From assembly GCA_902796975.1 (NCBI GenBank), contig CADBRF010000214.1, positions 1 to 6,621 on the forward strand: a DNA stretch of 6,621 nucleotides, in the 5' to 3' direction. Origin of the DNA: an uncultured Coriobacteriaceae bacterium. Lineage in GTDB: Bacteria > Actinomycetota > Coriobacteriia > Coriobacteriales > QAMH01. Below are positions 1 through 6,172 of this stretch, one piece after another (the first letter of the stretch is position 1; every line of letters begins with the position of its first letter). The notes beneath the pieces were generated by a model. That model ran no database searches. It saw only the letters and a program-made list of their open reading frames with translations, and was not told the DNA's origin. The translations under genes and the position numbers were made by a program.

Positions 1-2
1 AC

Positions 3-86
3 AGGGACGAGATCATTTCCCCCACTCCAGGCTCGCTTAAAGCGAAAATGCTCTACACGTACAGGTGGTATGCCTATGAGCGCTGA
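3..86 (+). CDS. 3' end of an unidentified upstream gene (partial)
   Basis: The reading frame beginning at base 3 is open to a TGA at 84-86 and encodes 27 residues ending in ...KMLYTYRWYAYER. The tail is rich in tyrosine, arginine and tryptophan, as in many membrane or envelope-polysaccharide proteins, but it is too short to assign to a family. It overlaps the next gene by 11 bases when that gene starts at 76. The next gene's ribosome binding site then lies inside this reading frame, the usual sign of translational coupling in one operon. Frame 1 is also open from the window edge into the next gene, so that gene could in principle extend further upstream. Its peptide there is low-complexity and basic and looks non-coding. 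No function is proposed. Confidence 0.5.
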   Translation, partial: RDEIISPTPGSLKAKMLYTYRWYAYER

Positions 87-1140
87 ATGCGGAATCATTG
101 CAGTCTGCGCTCAAGAGAGCATGGACGTGAGCGAACGGCTGCATTCCCTTATCGACTCCTGCCCACAATGCGGGAGTCTCGTTCTGTTCTTCAAAGCTGA
201 TGCAGTTTCAGAAGAAGAAATCTCTCGTGCAGCGGCCCTGGTTGAGAACCAGGGAGGCCGCGAAGTCATGTTGGTTCCATTTCACGGGCAATTTAGTTCG
301 AAAGACTTGATTTCATCCGCACAATCCCTCGTATCGGCAGGGTATGCTCATGCGGTGCTTGCTGACTTGGCTGCAGGTTATACAGCGAGGGACATCAATA
401 CCATCTGCCAACAGGCAGACGAACACCCGAGCTGTCTCGTTACAGCCGCGCGCAATCATCTGCAGATGGATGAAAAAGTGCGCTCGAGCAATAAGAGGGT
501 TTGCCGCATATTGCAGATAGTGTGTCACGTCAAGGTTCATGATGCCCTGACTGGCCTTGTCTGCTTGCCACTCGCCCATGTCGCCCAGGCAACCAACGGC
601 CTTTCAGACAATGACGACGCCTTCGCCTACCTGCTCACCCAGTCGGCGTATCTCTTTGACGAAGCGGCGATTGTGGAAGCATCCGTCGAAACCATAGCGG
701 ACGAGCAGAACTCTGCACAAGTCAGTGATGCATTTAAAGAGACGCGCTCTCTCTTCACAATCTACAAGACCGTGCTGGGACGATTCCCCAAATACCTTGC
801 AAGCTCGCTCTCGTCCACGGCGATAGATTATCTGATTTTCGGCATACTCTACTACCTCGTGATTGGCGTTGCTTTCTATTCTGCAATTGGCGCCCGCGTT
901 GTAAGTTCCATCATCAACTACCTTCTCAACAAGAAGCTCGTCTTCAAGGGCATTGGCAAGAAGTACCGGGCATGGAATTACTTTTTGCTCGCTGCGGGAA
1001 TCCTCGCAGTGAATAGTGCCCTGCTCGCCCTCTTTGTCGACACGCTTGGCCTGCCTGCCATTCCCGTGAAGATCGTAGTCGACGTCTTGCTCTACTTCGT
1101 CAACTTCACCGTGCAGAACAACATCGCCCATCGCAACTAG
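76..1140 (+). CDS. GtrA-family membrane protein with degenerate GT2-like N-terminal domain
   Basis: 354 residues. The C-terminal part (about 239-350) has four hydrophobic helices (about 245-262, 264-284, 300-320, 328-346). It carries the GtrA-type signature ARVVSSIINYLLNKKLVF at the second helix and a similar FVNFTVQNN motif after the fourth. GtrA proteins are membrane proteins linked to moving lipid-linked sugars or to polysaccharide and teichoic-acid glycosylation. The N-terminal part (about 1-235) follows the layout of the dolichol-phosphate-mannose-synthase-like GT2 domains often fused to GtrA, including HDALTGL (156-161) matching the usual D..TGLR. The catalytic motifs are eroded: DLA (97-99) stands where DxD is expected, and no VDDGSTD is seen. 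A role as a non-catalytic partner in envelope glycan assembly is inference. ATG 76 is chosen because AGGTGG at 63-68 is 7 bases away. ATG 70 is too close to that site, but would add only two residues. Confidence 0.8.
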   Translation: MSAECGIIAVCAQESMDVSERLHSLIDSCPQCGSLVLFFKADAVSEEEISRAAALVENQGGREVMLVPFHGQFSSKDLISSAQSLVSAGYAHAVLADLAAGYTARDINTICQQADEHPSCLVTAARNHLQMDEKVRSSNKRVCRILQIVCHVKVHDALTGLVCLPLAHVAQATNGLSDNDDAFAYLLTQSAYLFDEAAIVEASVETIADEQNSAQVSDAFKETRSLFTIYKTVLGRFPKYLASSLSSTAIDYLIFGILYYLVIGVAFYSAIGARVVSSIINYLLNKKLVFKGIGKKYRAWNYFLLAAGILAVNSALLALFVDTLGLPAIPVKIVVDVLLYFVNFTVQNNIAHRN

Positions 1141-1200
1141 CAACCAGCCACTTTCCCCAGCGACTTTTGGCAGGCGGTCGTTATGCATTTTGTAAACAAG

Positions 1201-1230
1201 TTCGCACGAGCTCGCACAAACTCGAACGCA
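1201..1230. repeat. three tandem 10-bp repeats, possible activator site
   Basis: Three consecutive 10-base units read TTCGCACGAG, CTCGCACAAA and CTCGAACGCA. They share a TCGCAC/TCGAAC core at exactly one helical turn. An 8-bp palindrome (CGAGCTCG, 1207-1214) spans the junction of the first two units, and GTTCG (1200-1204) is mirrored by CGAAC (1223-1227). They lie just upstream of a candidate -10 element with no good -35, where an activator would bind. A regulatory role is inference. Confidence 0.35.
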
Positions 1231-1252
1231 ATGTTTATCATTGAACGAACTA

Positions 1253-1258
1253 TTTAAT
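1253..1258 (+). promoter_or_regulatory. candidate -10 element for the acs operon
   Basis: TTTAAT matches the TATAAT consensus at five of six positions. It lies 32 bases before the first small gene, putting a transcript start near 1265 and leaving a short leader with GGAG at 1272-1275. No convincing -35 hexamer is present 16-18 bases upstream, so the promoter would be weak or activator-dependent. It is the best candidate in the 144-base gap between the GtrA-type gene and the metal-handling genes. No convincing terminator is visible in the same gap. Confidence 0.35.
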
Positions 1259-1284
1259 GCGTCAAATGTTTGGAGCTGAGCTCA

Positions 1285-1512
1285 ATGCATATGCATGGTG
1301 GGTCAATAAATGCGGGTAGCAACCCCAACGAGCAGACCGCTCTCCTTGCGTACATGGTTGCCCACAATCGCAGCCACGCCGATGAGCTCCATGAGCTCGC
1401 GCACGGTCTCGATGGCGAGGCGGCAGAGCTCGTGCATGCTGCGGTCGATCTCTTCAACGAGGGCAATGCCAAGCTCGAACAAGCACTCAAGATTGTGAAA
1501 GGAGAGAACTAG
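1285..1512 (+). CDS. small histidine-rich helical protein, putative metal binder
   Basis: 75 residues, predicted almost entirely helical after a short N-terminal stretch. Seven histidines are visible: H2 and H4 in the MHMH start, H27, H31, H36 and H40 within HNRSHADELHELAH, and H51. The spacing of H27/H31 and H36/H40 (i, i+4) puts pairs on one helix face, next to several acidic residues, which suits Ni, Co or Zn binding. I recall similar HN..H..ELHELA domains, of unknown function, in metal-related proteins of anaerobes, but cannot name a family with certainty. It starts the run leading to cooT and cooC, so a nickel storage or delivery role is a reasonable inference. ATG 1285 is preferred, with GGAG at 1272-1275. 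ATG 1291 or an upstream TTG at 1270 are alternatives. One base separates it from cooT. Confidence 0.75.
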   Translation: MHMHGGSINAGSNPNEQTALLAYMVAHNRSHADELHELAHGLDGEAAELVHAAVDLFNEGNAKLEQALKIVKGEN

Positions 1513-1513
1513 T

Positions 1514-1705
1514 ATGTGTCTCTCTACGGTCTACCTGCTCGGCAAGGACGAGCCTGAAGAAATCGCCACGCATGTTAGCAATGCAACTGCAAAGGACGGA
1601 GAAATCACCTTCGTCGATATTCTCGGCGCGGAAACCAAGGTTAAAGGTTCAATAGAAAGCGTGGACTTGGTTGAGAACAAGATTTTCGTTGCCGCCGCGA
1701 GCTAA
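1514..1705 (+). CDS. cooT: CooT-family nickel-binding protein
   Basis: 63 residues beginning MCLSTVYL, with the rest forming a predicted small beta-barrel (EITFVDIL, KVKGSIESVDLVENKIFV). This size, the invariant Cys2 straight after the initiator Met, and the pattern of strands ending in a hydrophobic I-x-V stretch match the CooT family. In Rhodospirillum rubrum, CooT is a dimer that binds Ni(II) through Cys2 and is encoded with CO dehydrogenase maturation genes. Here it would serve nickel delivery to CO dehydrogenase and/or acetyl-CoA synthase. It starts two bases after the stop of the histidine-rich gene, with AAGGAG at 1499-1504 as ribosome binding site inside that gene's end, so the two are probably translationally coupled. 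The family call is fairly secure. The exact client enzyme is inferred from context. Confidence 0.8.
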   Translation: MCLSTVYLLGKDEPEEIATHVSNATAKDGEITFVDILGAETKVKGSIESVDLVENKIFVAAAS

Positions 1706-1754
1706 GCGGGCGAGTGCAGGCTGGTTGTGAGAACTTGAGATTGGGGAGCGCTTT

Positions 1755-1982
1755 ATGAGCAAGTATGAAGTCATCCGCGAGATTCTCAACTCGTGTGCTG
1801 GCAATAAGATGCGGGATGTCGACGTGCAGGAAATCGAGGCAGAAAGCCCCGAGGAAATCATGGAAGCGTTTCGCAAGGGCAAGGACGTTGAGGAAACCAA
1901 GACGGAGATGCCCAACGGCGACGTTATCTACGAACTTACTGTGGACGGACTGCCTGAGCGCATCCACTTTTCGAAAATCTGA
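1755..1982 (+). CDS. unrecognised 75-residue protein between cooT and cooC
   Basis: 75 residues, acidic overall. It has a predicted N-terminal helix (SKYEVIREILNSC), a conserved-looking NKMRDVDVQEIE strand, a central helix with ESPEEIMEAFRKGKD, and a C-terminal beta pair (DVIYELTVDGLPERIHF). There is one cysteine (C14), no signal peptide, no membrane segment and no obvious metal-binding cluster. GGGGAG (1743-1748) precedes ATG 1755 by six bases, a good ribosome binding site. The alpha-beta layout and low-complexity-free sequence support a real gene. Position between cooT and cooC on the same strand suggests a part in maturation or regulation of the pathway enzymes, but the sequence shows no function and I do not recognise a named family. 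Confidence 0.7.
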   Translation: MSKYEVIREILNSCAGNKMRDVDVQEIEAESPEEIMEAFRKGKDVEETKTEMPNGDVIYELTVDGLPERIHFSKI

Positions 1983-2121
1983 ATTACCAAAGCGTCGCCG
2001 AACTGCGTACTATCCCACTATGACGGTATCACGCGCGGCGAAGCAGAGCGAGAGCTTTCACAGGCCCGTGGCGCCAGCAGCCTGTCTGCACGCCATATGC
2101 TTGTAGGAGGAAAGGAACCAG

Positions 2122-2892
2122 ATGGCATATACAATTGCAGTCTCGGGCAAGGGCGGCACCGGAAAGACCACCCTTACTGGCCTGCTTATCAAGCATCTCA
2201 TCGAGGAGGGGAAGGGTCCCATCCTCGCCGTTGACGCGGACGCCAACTCTAATCTGAATGAGGTCCTGGGCGTCGATGTTGAGCAGACGCTGGGCGAGGT
2301 TCGCGAGGTCATCGCCCATGCCGACACCGATGAAAACAGCCCCATTCCGCCGTCGATGAGCAAGCAGGATTACATGGAGTACAAGATGGGCTCCGTGCTT
2401 TCCGAGGGCGATGATTTCGACATGCTCGTCATGGGGCGCACCCAGGGCAAGGGCTGCTACTGCTATGTGAACGGTCTGCTTCAAACGGAGCTTTCGAAGC
2501 TTGCCAAGAACTACGAATACATCGTGGTGGACAACGAAGCGGGCATGGAGTATATCAGCCGCGGCACGCTGCCCAGCATTGATGCGCTCCTGCTTGTCTC
2601 CGATTGCTCAAGGCGCGGCATTCAGGCTGTTTCGCGCATCAACGAGCTTGCTCACGACCTGGGCTTCAAGCCCGAGATCACCAAGCTCATTGTCAACCGC
2701 GCTCCTGCAAACCGCGAGCTTGCTCCGGGTATTCAGGAGGAGATTGCCAAGCACAACCTGGACTTGCTGGGCGTCGTTCCCAACGACGAGGTCGTCTATG
2801 AGTACGACTGCAACGGTAAGCCCACGAGCGAAATGCCCAAGGACGCTCCGTCACGCGCGGCTTTCGAAGAGATTATCAAAGGGATTTTCTGA
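2122..2892 (+). CDS. cooC: CooC/AcsF-type nickel-insertion ATPase
   Basis: 256 residues, the normal length for CooC. It is a cytoplasmic MinD/SIMIBI-class P-loop ATPase that matures nickel centres of CO dehydrogenase (CooC) or acetyl-CoA synthase (AcsF). Visible motifs are a deviant Walker A GKGGTGKTT (9-17) with the signature lysine K10, a switch region VDAD (37-40), the CYC metal-binding motif (C112, C114) where Ni(II) binds across the dimer, a Walker-B-like VVDNEAGMEYISRG (135-148), and VNRAP (191-195) near the base-binding site. DNEAGMEY fits the CooC DNEAGMEH pattern with Tyr in place of His. GGAGGAAAGG before ATG 2122 is a strong ribosome binding site. It lies after cooT and before the corrinoid protein genes, consistent with A-cluster assembly for the AcsB encoded downstream. 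CooC1 and AcsF cannot be told apart from sequence alone, so the symbol is provisional. Confidence 0.93.
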   Translation: MAYTIAVSGKGGTGKTTLTGLLIKHLIEEGKGPILAVDADANSNLNEVLGVDVEQTLGEVREVIAHADTDENSPIPPSMSKQDYMEYKMGSVLSEGDDFDMLVMGRTQGKGCYCYVNGLLQTELSKLAKNYEYIVVDNEAGMEYISRGTLPSIDALLLVSDCSRRGIQAVSRINELAHDLGFKPEITKLIVNRAPANRELAPGIQEEIAKHNLDLLGVVPNDEVVYEYDCNGKPTSEMPKDAPSRAAFEEIIKGIF

Positions 2893-2914
2893 TACGGGAA
2901 GACTCCTTGGTAGA

Positions 2915-2931
2915 GCCGGCAATAAGCCGGC
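2915..2931 (+). repeat. GCCGGC hairpin in the cooC-acsD spacer
   Basis: Two copies of the palindromic hexamer GCCGGC (2915-2920 and 2926-2931) are separated by AATAA. In RNA they form a 6-bp all-GC stem with a 5-base loop, 44 bases before acsD. No T tract follows (CATGCG), so it is not a classical terminator. It could affect mRNA stability or processing between the maturation genes and the structural genes, but that is inference. Confidence 0.5.
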
Positions 2932-2975
2932 ATGCGTTATGTTGAGTGAGGTATACAGAAGGTGAGGAGGCAGCG

Positions 2976-3917
2976 ATGCCATTGAAGAAAACACCTCAGG
3001 TGTTTTCCGCGTCGATTGATACCGTGACAATCGGCACAGGAGAGAAGGCGGTGACGCTCGGAGGGGCCAATGTCATGCCGCTCTATGCGTTTGACGCCCC
3101 CATTGAGAACAAGCCTGCACTCGGCCTCGAGCTGAGCGACGCTGGTTACAACGCCGAGCTCCCGAAGCTGGCAGACTTCTATGCCGGCGCCGAAACCCTG
3201 GCAGACCAGGCCAAACGCGCTGCGGCACTCGACGGTGTTGACTTCGTGACCATCACGCTCAACGCTGCCGACCCAACCGGCGAGAATCGGTCCATTGAGG
3301 ACTGTGTCGCCGAATGCAAGTCTGTGTGCGAGACAATCGATCTTCCTGTCGCCATTCAGGGCTGCGGCAATATCGAGAAAGACGAGCAGCTCTTCGATGC
3401 GCTGGCGGAGGCCCTGCAGGGCGAAAACGTCTTGCTCCTCTCTGCCCGCGAGGAAAATTACAAGAGCATCGCTGCGGCAGCTGGCTTGGCTTATGGCCAG
3501 AAGCTGGGCGCGGAATCTGCAGTGGATATCAACCTCGCCAAGCAGCTCAACGTGCTCATCACCCAGCTAGGCGTCCAGCCGACCTCTATGGTCATGAACT
3601 TGGGTTCTGCTGCTTCGGGCTATGGGTTCGAGTACGTTGCCTCCACCATGGACCGGGTGAAGTCTGCGGCGCTTGCTCAAAACGATGCCATGCTGCAGAT
3701 GCCCGTTGTGACTCCAGTGGCAGACGATGCCTGGAGCGTCAAGGAGTCTATCGCGAGCGAGGAGGACTTCCCCGAGTGGGGTCCGGTCGAAGAGCGTGGC
3801 GTGCAGATGGAGATCTCCACTGCGGCAGCCTGCCTCGCAAGCGGTTCTGATGCCGTCATCCTGAGGCATCCCGATTCGGTCGCCACGATTTCCGCACTTA
3901 TCGCGGGTTTGATGTAG
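2976..3917 (+). CDS. acsD: corrinoid iron-sulfur protein small subunit (CODH/ACS delta)
   Basis: 313 residues, close to the usual length of AcsD/CdhD. With AcsC it forms the heterodimeric corrinoid iron-sulfur protein that carries the methyl group from AcsE to acetyl-CoA synthase in the cytoplasm. The protein is a TIM barrel. Family-typical stretches are ENKPALGLELSD (44-55), LPVAIQGCGNIEKD (123-136), NLGSAASGYGFEYVASTMDR (208-227), LQMPVVTP (240-247), EDFPEWGP.EERG (263-275) and DAVILRHPDSV (292-302). ATG 2976 is chosen because GAGGAGG (2964-2970) sits five bases before it. An in-frame GTG at 2946 would add ten residues without family resemblance. The stop is followed 13 bases later by acsC, and pairing of the two subunits in adjacent genes is normal. 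Nothing appears truncated or broken. Confidence 0.95.
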   Translation: MPLKKTPQVFSASIDTVTIGTGEKAVTLGGANVMPLYAFDAPIENKPALGLELSDAGYNAELPKLADFYAGAETLADQAKRAAALDGVDFVTITLNAADPTGENRSIEDCVAECKSVCETIDLPVAIQGCGNIEKDEQLFDALAEALQGENVLLLSAREENYKSIAAAAGLAYGQKLGAESAVDINLAKQLNVLITQLGVQPTSMVMNLGSAASGYGFEYVASTMDRVKSAALAQNDAMLQMPVVTPVADDAWSVKESIASEEDFPEWGPVEERGVQMEISTAAACLASGSDAVILRHPDSVATISALIAGLM

Positions 3918-3930
3918 GGGAGGAGAGAAG

Positions 3931-5265
3931 ATGGCTCTGAAAGGTCTTGATATTTTCAAGCTCACTCCCAAATCAAACTGCAAGGAGTGCGGCGTTCCGA
4001 CATGCATGGCCTTCTCGATGAAGGTCGCCCAGGGCGCAATCGACATCAGCAAGTGCCCGCACCTTTCCGAAGACGCGCTCGCCAAGCTTTCTGAGGCAAC
4101 CGCTCCGCTCATGAAGACCCTCTCCATCGGCGCGGGCGAGGCTGAGCACAAGCTCGGGGGAGAGACCGTGCTCTATCGTCACGAGAAGAAGTTCGTGAGC
4201 CGTGACCTCTTCGCGGTGACGGTCAATGCCCAGAATTTCGACGAGAAGTGGGCAGAGACTGAGAAAATTGATTACGAGCGCATCGGCGAGCGCATGTACG
4301 TCGAGCTGCTCGATCTTGAGTACACCGGCGATGTTGCAGCCTATGCCGAGCTTGCTGCCAAGGCAAAGGGAACTGGCCGCACGCTGATTATCGACACCAC
4401 TGATGCAGAGGCAGCTCGCGCCGCTCTCGAGGTAGTCGCTGAGACAAAGCCCCTGCTTAACGGCGCAAACGCTGAGAACACCGAGGAGTTCGTTGCCCTG
4501 GCAAAGGAGTTCAAGGTTGTTCTGGGCGTTCAGGGCGAAGACCTTGACGCCATCTACGACACCATCAAGGCGATTGAGGGCAAGGGCTACAAGGACCTCG
4601 TCATTGACTTAGGCAGTGCTTCTATCAAGAGCGCGTTCGAAAACGCGGTTCGGGTGCGCCGCGGCGCGCTCAAGGGCGGCGACCGTTCGCTCGGCTATCC
4701 CTCAATCGTCAATGTGGCAGAGCTCGCGCCCGGCGATCTGCACATGCAGCAGGCGCTGGCTTCGCTCTTCACCGTCAAGTATGGCTCCATCGTCGTGCTC
4801 GAGCAGATGACCTACGCCATGGCACTTCCGCTCTACGGCCTGCGCCAGAACATCTATACCGACCCGCAAAAGCCCATGACGGTCGAGCCGGGCGTGTACG
4901 CTATCAATGGTGCAGACGAGAATGCCGTTTGCTGCACGACCGTCGACTTCGCGCTCACCTATTTTGTGGTTTCGGGCGAACTGGAGCGATCTGGTGTGCC
5001 GGTCAACCTCATCATCTCCGATGCAGGTGGCTACTCGGTGCTCACCGCGTGGGCGGCAGGCAAGCTCTCCGCCGGTTCCATCTCCAAGTTCATTGCCGAC
5101 CAGGGCATCGATGAGAAGATAAAGAACCACACGCTCATCATCCCCGGCAAGGTTGCCGTGCTCAAGGGCGAACTCGAGCAGAAATTGCCGGATTGGAAGA
5201 TCGTCGTTGCGCCTAACGAGGCCACTGACCTCGTAAAATTCTTGAAGGATTACGCGGCGGCATAA
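3931..5265 (+). CDS. acsC: corrinoid iron-sulfur protein large subunit (CODH/ACS gamma)
   Basis: 444 residues, matching the roughly 445 of characterised AcsC. It holds the cobamide and a low-potential 4Fe-4S cluster. The N-terminal cluster domain shows C17-x2-C20-x4-C25-x16-C42, the expected four ligands, in NCKECGVPTCMAF and SKCPHL. Residues about 90-315 form the TIM barrel, with GERMYVELLDLEYTGD and LVIDLGSAS visible. About 320-444 is the Rossmann-like corrinoid-binding domain, with DAGGYSVLTAWAAGKLSAGS (364-383) near the cobalt side in homologues, as I recall, and PDWKIVVAPNEA near the end. AGGGGAGGAGAG just before ATG 3931 is a strong ribosome binding site overlapping the acsD stop, suggesting tight 1:1 co-expression. 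A terminator-like hairpin begins 16 bases after its stop. Confidence 0.97.
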   Translation: MALKGLDIFKLTPKSNCKECGVPTCMAFSMKVAQGAIDISKCPHLSEDALAKLSEATAPLMKTLSIGAGEAEHKLGGETVLYRHEKKFVSRDLFAVTVNAQNFDEKWAETEKIDYERIGERMYVELLDLEYTGDVAAYAELAAKAKGTGRTLIIDTTDAEAARAALEVVAETKPLLNGANAENTEEFVALAKEFKVVLGVQGEDLDAIYDTIKAIEGKGYKDLVIDLGSASIKSAFENAVRVRRGALKGGDRSLGYPSIVNVAELAPGDLHMQQALASLFTVKYGSIVVLEQMTYAMALPLYGLRQNIYTDPQKPMTVEPGVYAINGADENAVCCTTVDFALTYFVVSGELERSGVPVNLIISDAGGYSVLTAWAAGKLSAGSISKFIADQGIDEKIKNHTLIIPGKVAVLKGELEQKLPDWKIVVAPNEATDLVKFLKDYAAA

Positions 5266-5280
5266 GGGTGGATCGACCGT

Positions 5281-5318
5281 GGTCTCCCTCGCTGGGGGGG
5301 GCGGGGGAGACCCGTTTT
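5281..5318 (+). terminator. strong terminator-like or attenuator hairpin between acsC and acsE
   Basis: Bases 5281-5292 pair with 5301-5312 to give a 12-bp stem with one T-G wobble (5289/5304) and an 8-base loop of T and seven G. CG and then TTTT (5315-5318) and ACATTT follow. The stem is very GC-rich. The T tract is short and offset by two bases, so termination would probably be partial. It would let acsD-acsC be made in excess of acsE-acsB, or act as an RNA end protecting the upstream message. No clear promoter is seen between it and acsE. Confidence 0.6.
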
Positions 5319-5357
5319 ACATTTGCAGGCAGGTATCCGCACACGAAAGGAACGAGC

Positions 5358-6143
5358 ATGGGCAAGTTTGTCGTCATCGGAGAGCGCATCCACTGCATCT
5401 CTCCGACCATTCGCAAGGCGATGGAGGAGCAGGATCCGGAGCCGATTCTCAAGCGCGCGAAAGAGCAGCTCGATGCTGGCGCAACCTATCTCGATGTCAA
5501 CATCGGCCCCGCGGAGAGCAATGGCGAGGACCTCATGAAATGGGCAGTCCAGCTGCTTCAGCAGAATTTCGACAATGTGCCGCTTTCGCTCGACACCGCT
5601 AACCAGAAGGCCATTGAGGCTGGCATCTCGGTCTACAACAGGGCCAAGGGCAAGCCCATCGTTAATTCCGCCGACGCTGGTGACCGTATCACCAACGTGG
5701 ATCTTGCCGCTGCCAACGACGCCATCGTCATTGCTCTGTGCTCCAAGGCGGGCGTCCCTGCAGATAACGACGAGCGCATGGTGTACTGCCAGGAACTGCT
5801 CGAACGTGGCATGGAGCAGGGCATGGACCCGGAGGATATGTGGTTCGACCCGCTGTTCCTCGTCGTTAAGGGCATGCAGGACAAGCAGAAGGACATCCTG
5901 GAGTTCATCGGCCAGCTCCGCGATATGGGCTTCAATTCAACGGGCGGCCTTTCCAATTGCTCCAATGGCATGCCCAAGGAAATACGTCCCATCATGGACT
6001 CCGCCATGGTCGCCATGGCCATGCAGATGGGCCTCACCTCTGCCATCGTCAACCCCAACGACCAGAGGCTCATGGAAACTATCAAGTCGTGCGATGTCAT
6101 CAAGAACGAGACCTTGTACGCAGACAGCTATCTGCAGATTTAG
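5358..6143 (+). CDS. acsE: methyltetrahydrofolate:corrinoid iron-sulfur protein methyltransferase
   Basis: 261 residues against about 262 in Moorella AcsE. It transfers the N5-methyl group of methyl-tetrahydrofolate to Co(I) of AcsCD, linking the methyl branch to acetyl-CoA synthesis. It is a single pterin-binding TIM barrel that works as a homodimer. Visible conserved parts are VIGERIH (6-12), ATYLDVNIGP (42-51), PLSLDTAN (75-82) with D79, PIVNSADAG (100-108) with N103, MWFDPL (161-166) with D164, and TGGLSNCSNGMP (195-206) with N200. By motif position these appear to match the pterin-binding Asp/Asn residues described in Moorella MeTr. ATG 5358 is set by AAAGGA at 5346-5351 and by the family N-terminus. 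An upstream in-frame start at 5268 would run through the hairpin and its G run and is rejected. acsB follows 29 bases after the stop. Confidence 0.95.
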   Translation: MGKFVVIGERIHCISPTIRKAMEEQDPEPILKRAKEQLDAGATYLDVNIGPAESNGEDLMKWAVQLLQQNFDNVPLSLDTANQKAIEAGISVYNRAKGKPIVNSADAGDRITNVDLAAANDAIVIALCSKAGVPADNDERMVYCQELLERGMEQGMDPEDMWFDPLFLVVKGMQDKQKDILEFIGQLRDMGFNSTGGLSNCSNGMPKEIRPIMDSAMVAMAMQMGLTSAIVNPNDQRLMETIKSCDVIKNETLYADSYLQI

Positions 6144-6172
6144 CCTTTTGTGCCGTTGAATAGGAGAATTCC

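Noticed and set aside
1161..1180. CGAC...GTCG inverted repeat after the GtrA-type gene as a terminator
   Set aside because: The stem is only four base pairs with a 12-base loop and has no T tract, so it is not supportable as a terminator.
604..1188. 194-codon open frame on the minus strand opposite the GtrA-type gene
   Set aside because: It overlaps a well-supported + strand gene. The translation is charged and low-complexity with no family features, as expected for an antisense shadow.
2946..2975. GTG start extending acsD by ten codons
   Set aside because: The extension would contain the GAGGAGG ribosome binding site of ATG 2976 and looks non-coding.
3567..4151. 194-codon minus-strand frame across the acsD/acsC junction
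   Set aside because: It lies opposite two clearly identified genes, and its composition mirrors their codon bias. No recognisable motif.
5316..5344. TTTACA (5316-5321) as the -35 of an acsE promoter
   Set aside because: No acceptable -10 lies 16-18 bases downstream. The nearest TATCCG is only 12 bases away and a poor match.
5268..5357. N-terminal extension of acsE by 30 codons
   Set aside because: It would translate through the hairpin and G run, has no ribosome binding site and does not match AcsE length. ATG 5358 has a proper site.
5575..6159. 194-codon + strand frame overlapping acsE
   Set aside because: Extremely rich in Ser, Arg, Pro and Trp, a typical alternate-frame translation of a GC-rich gene. 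acsE in the other frame has all family motifs.
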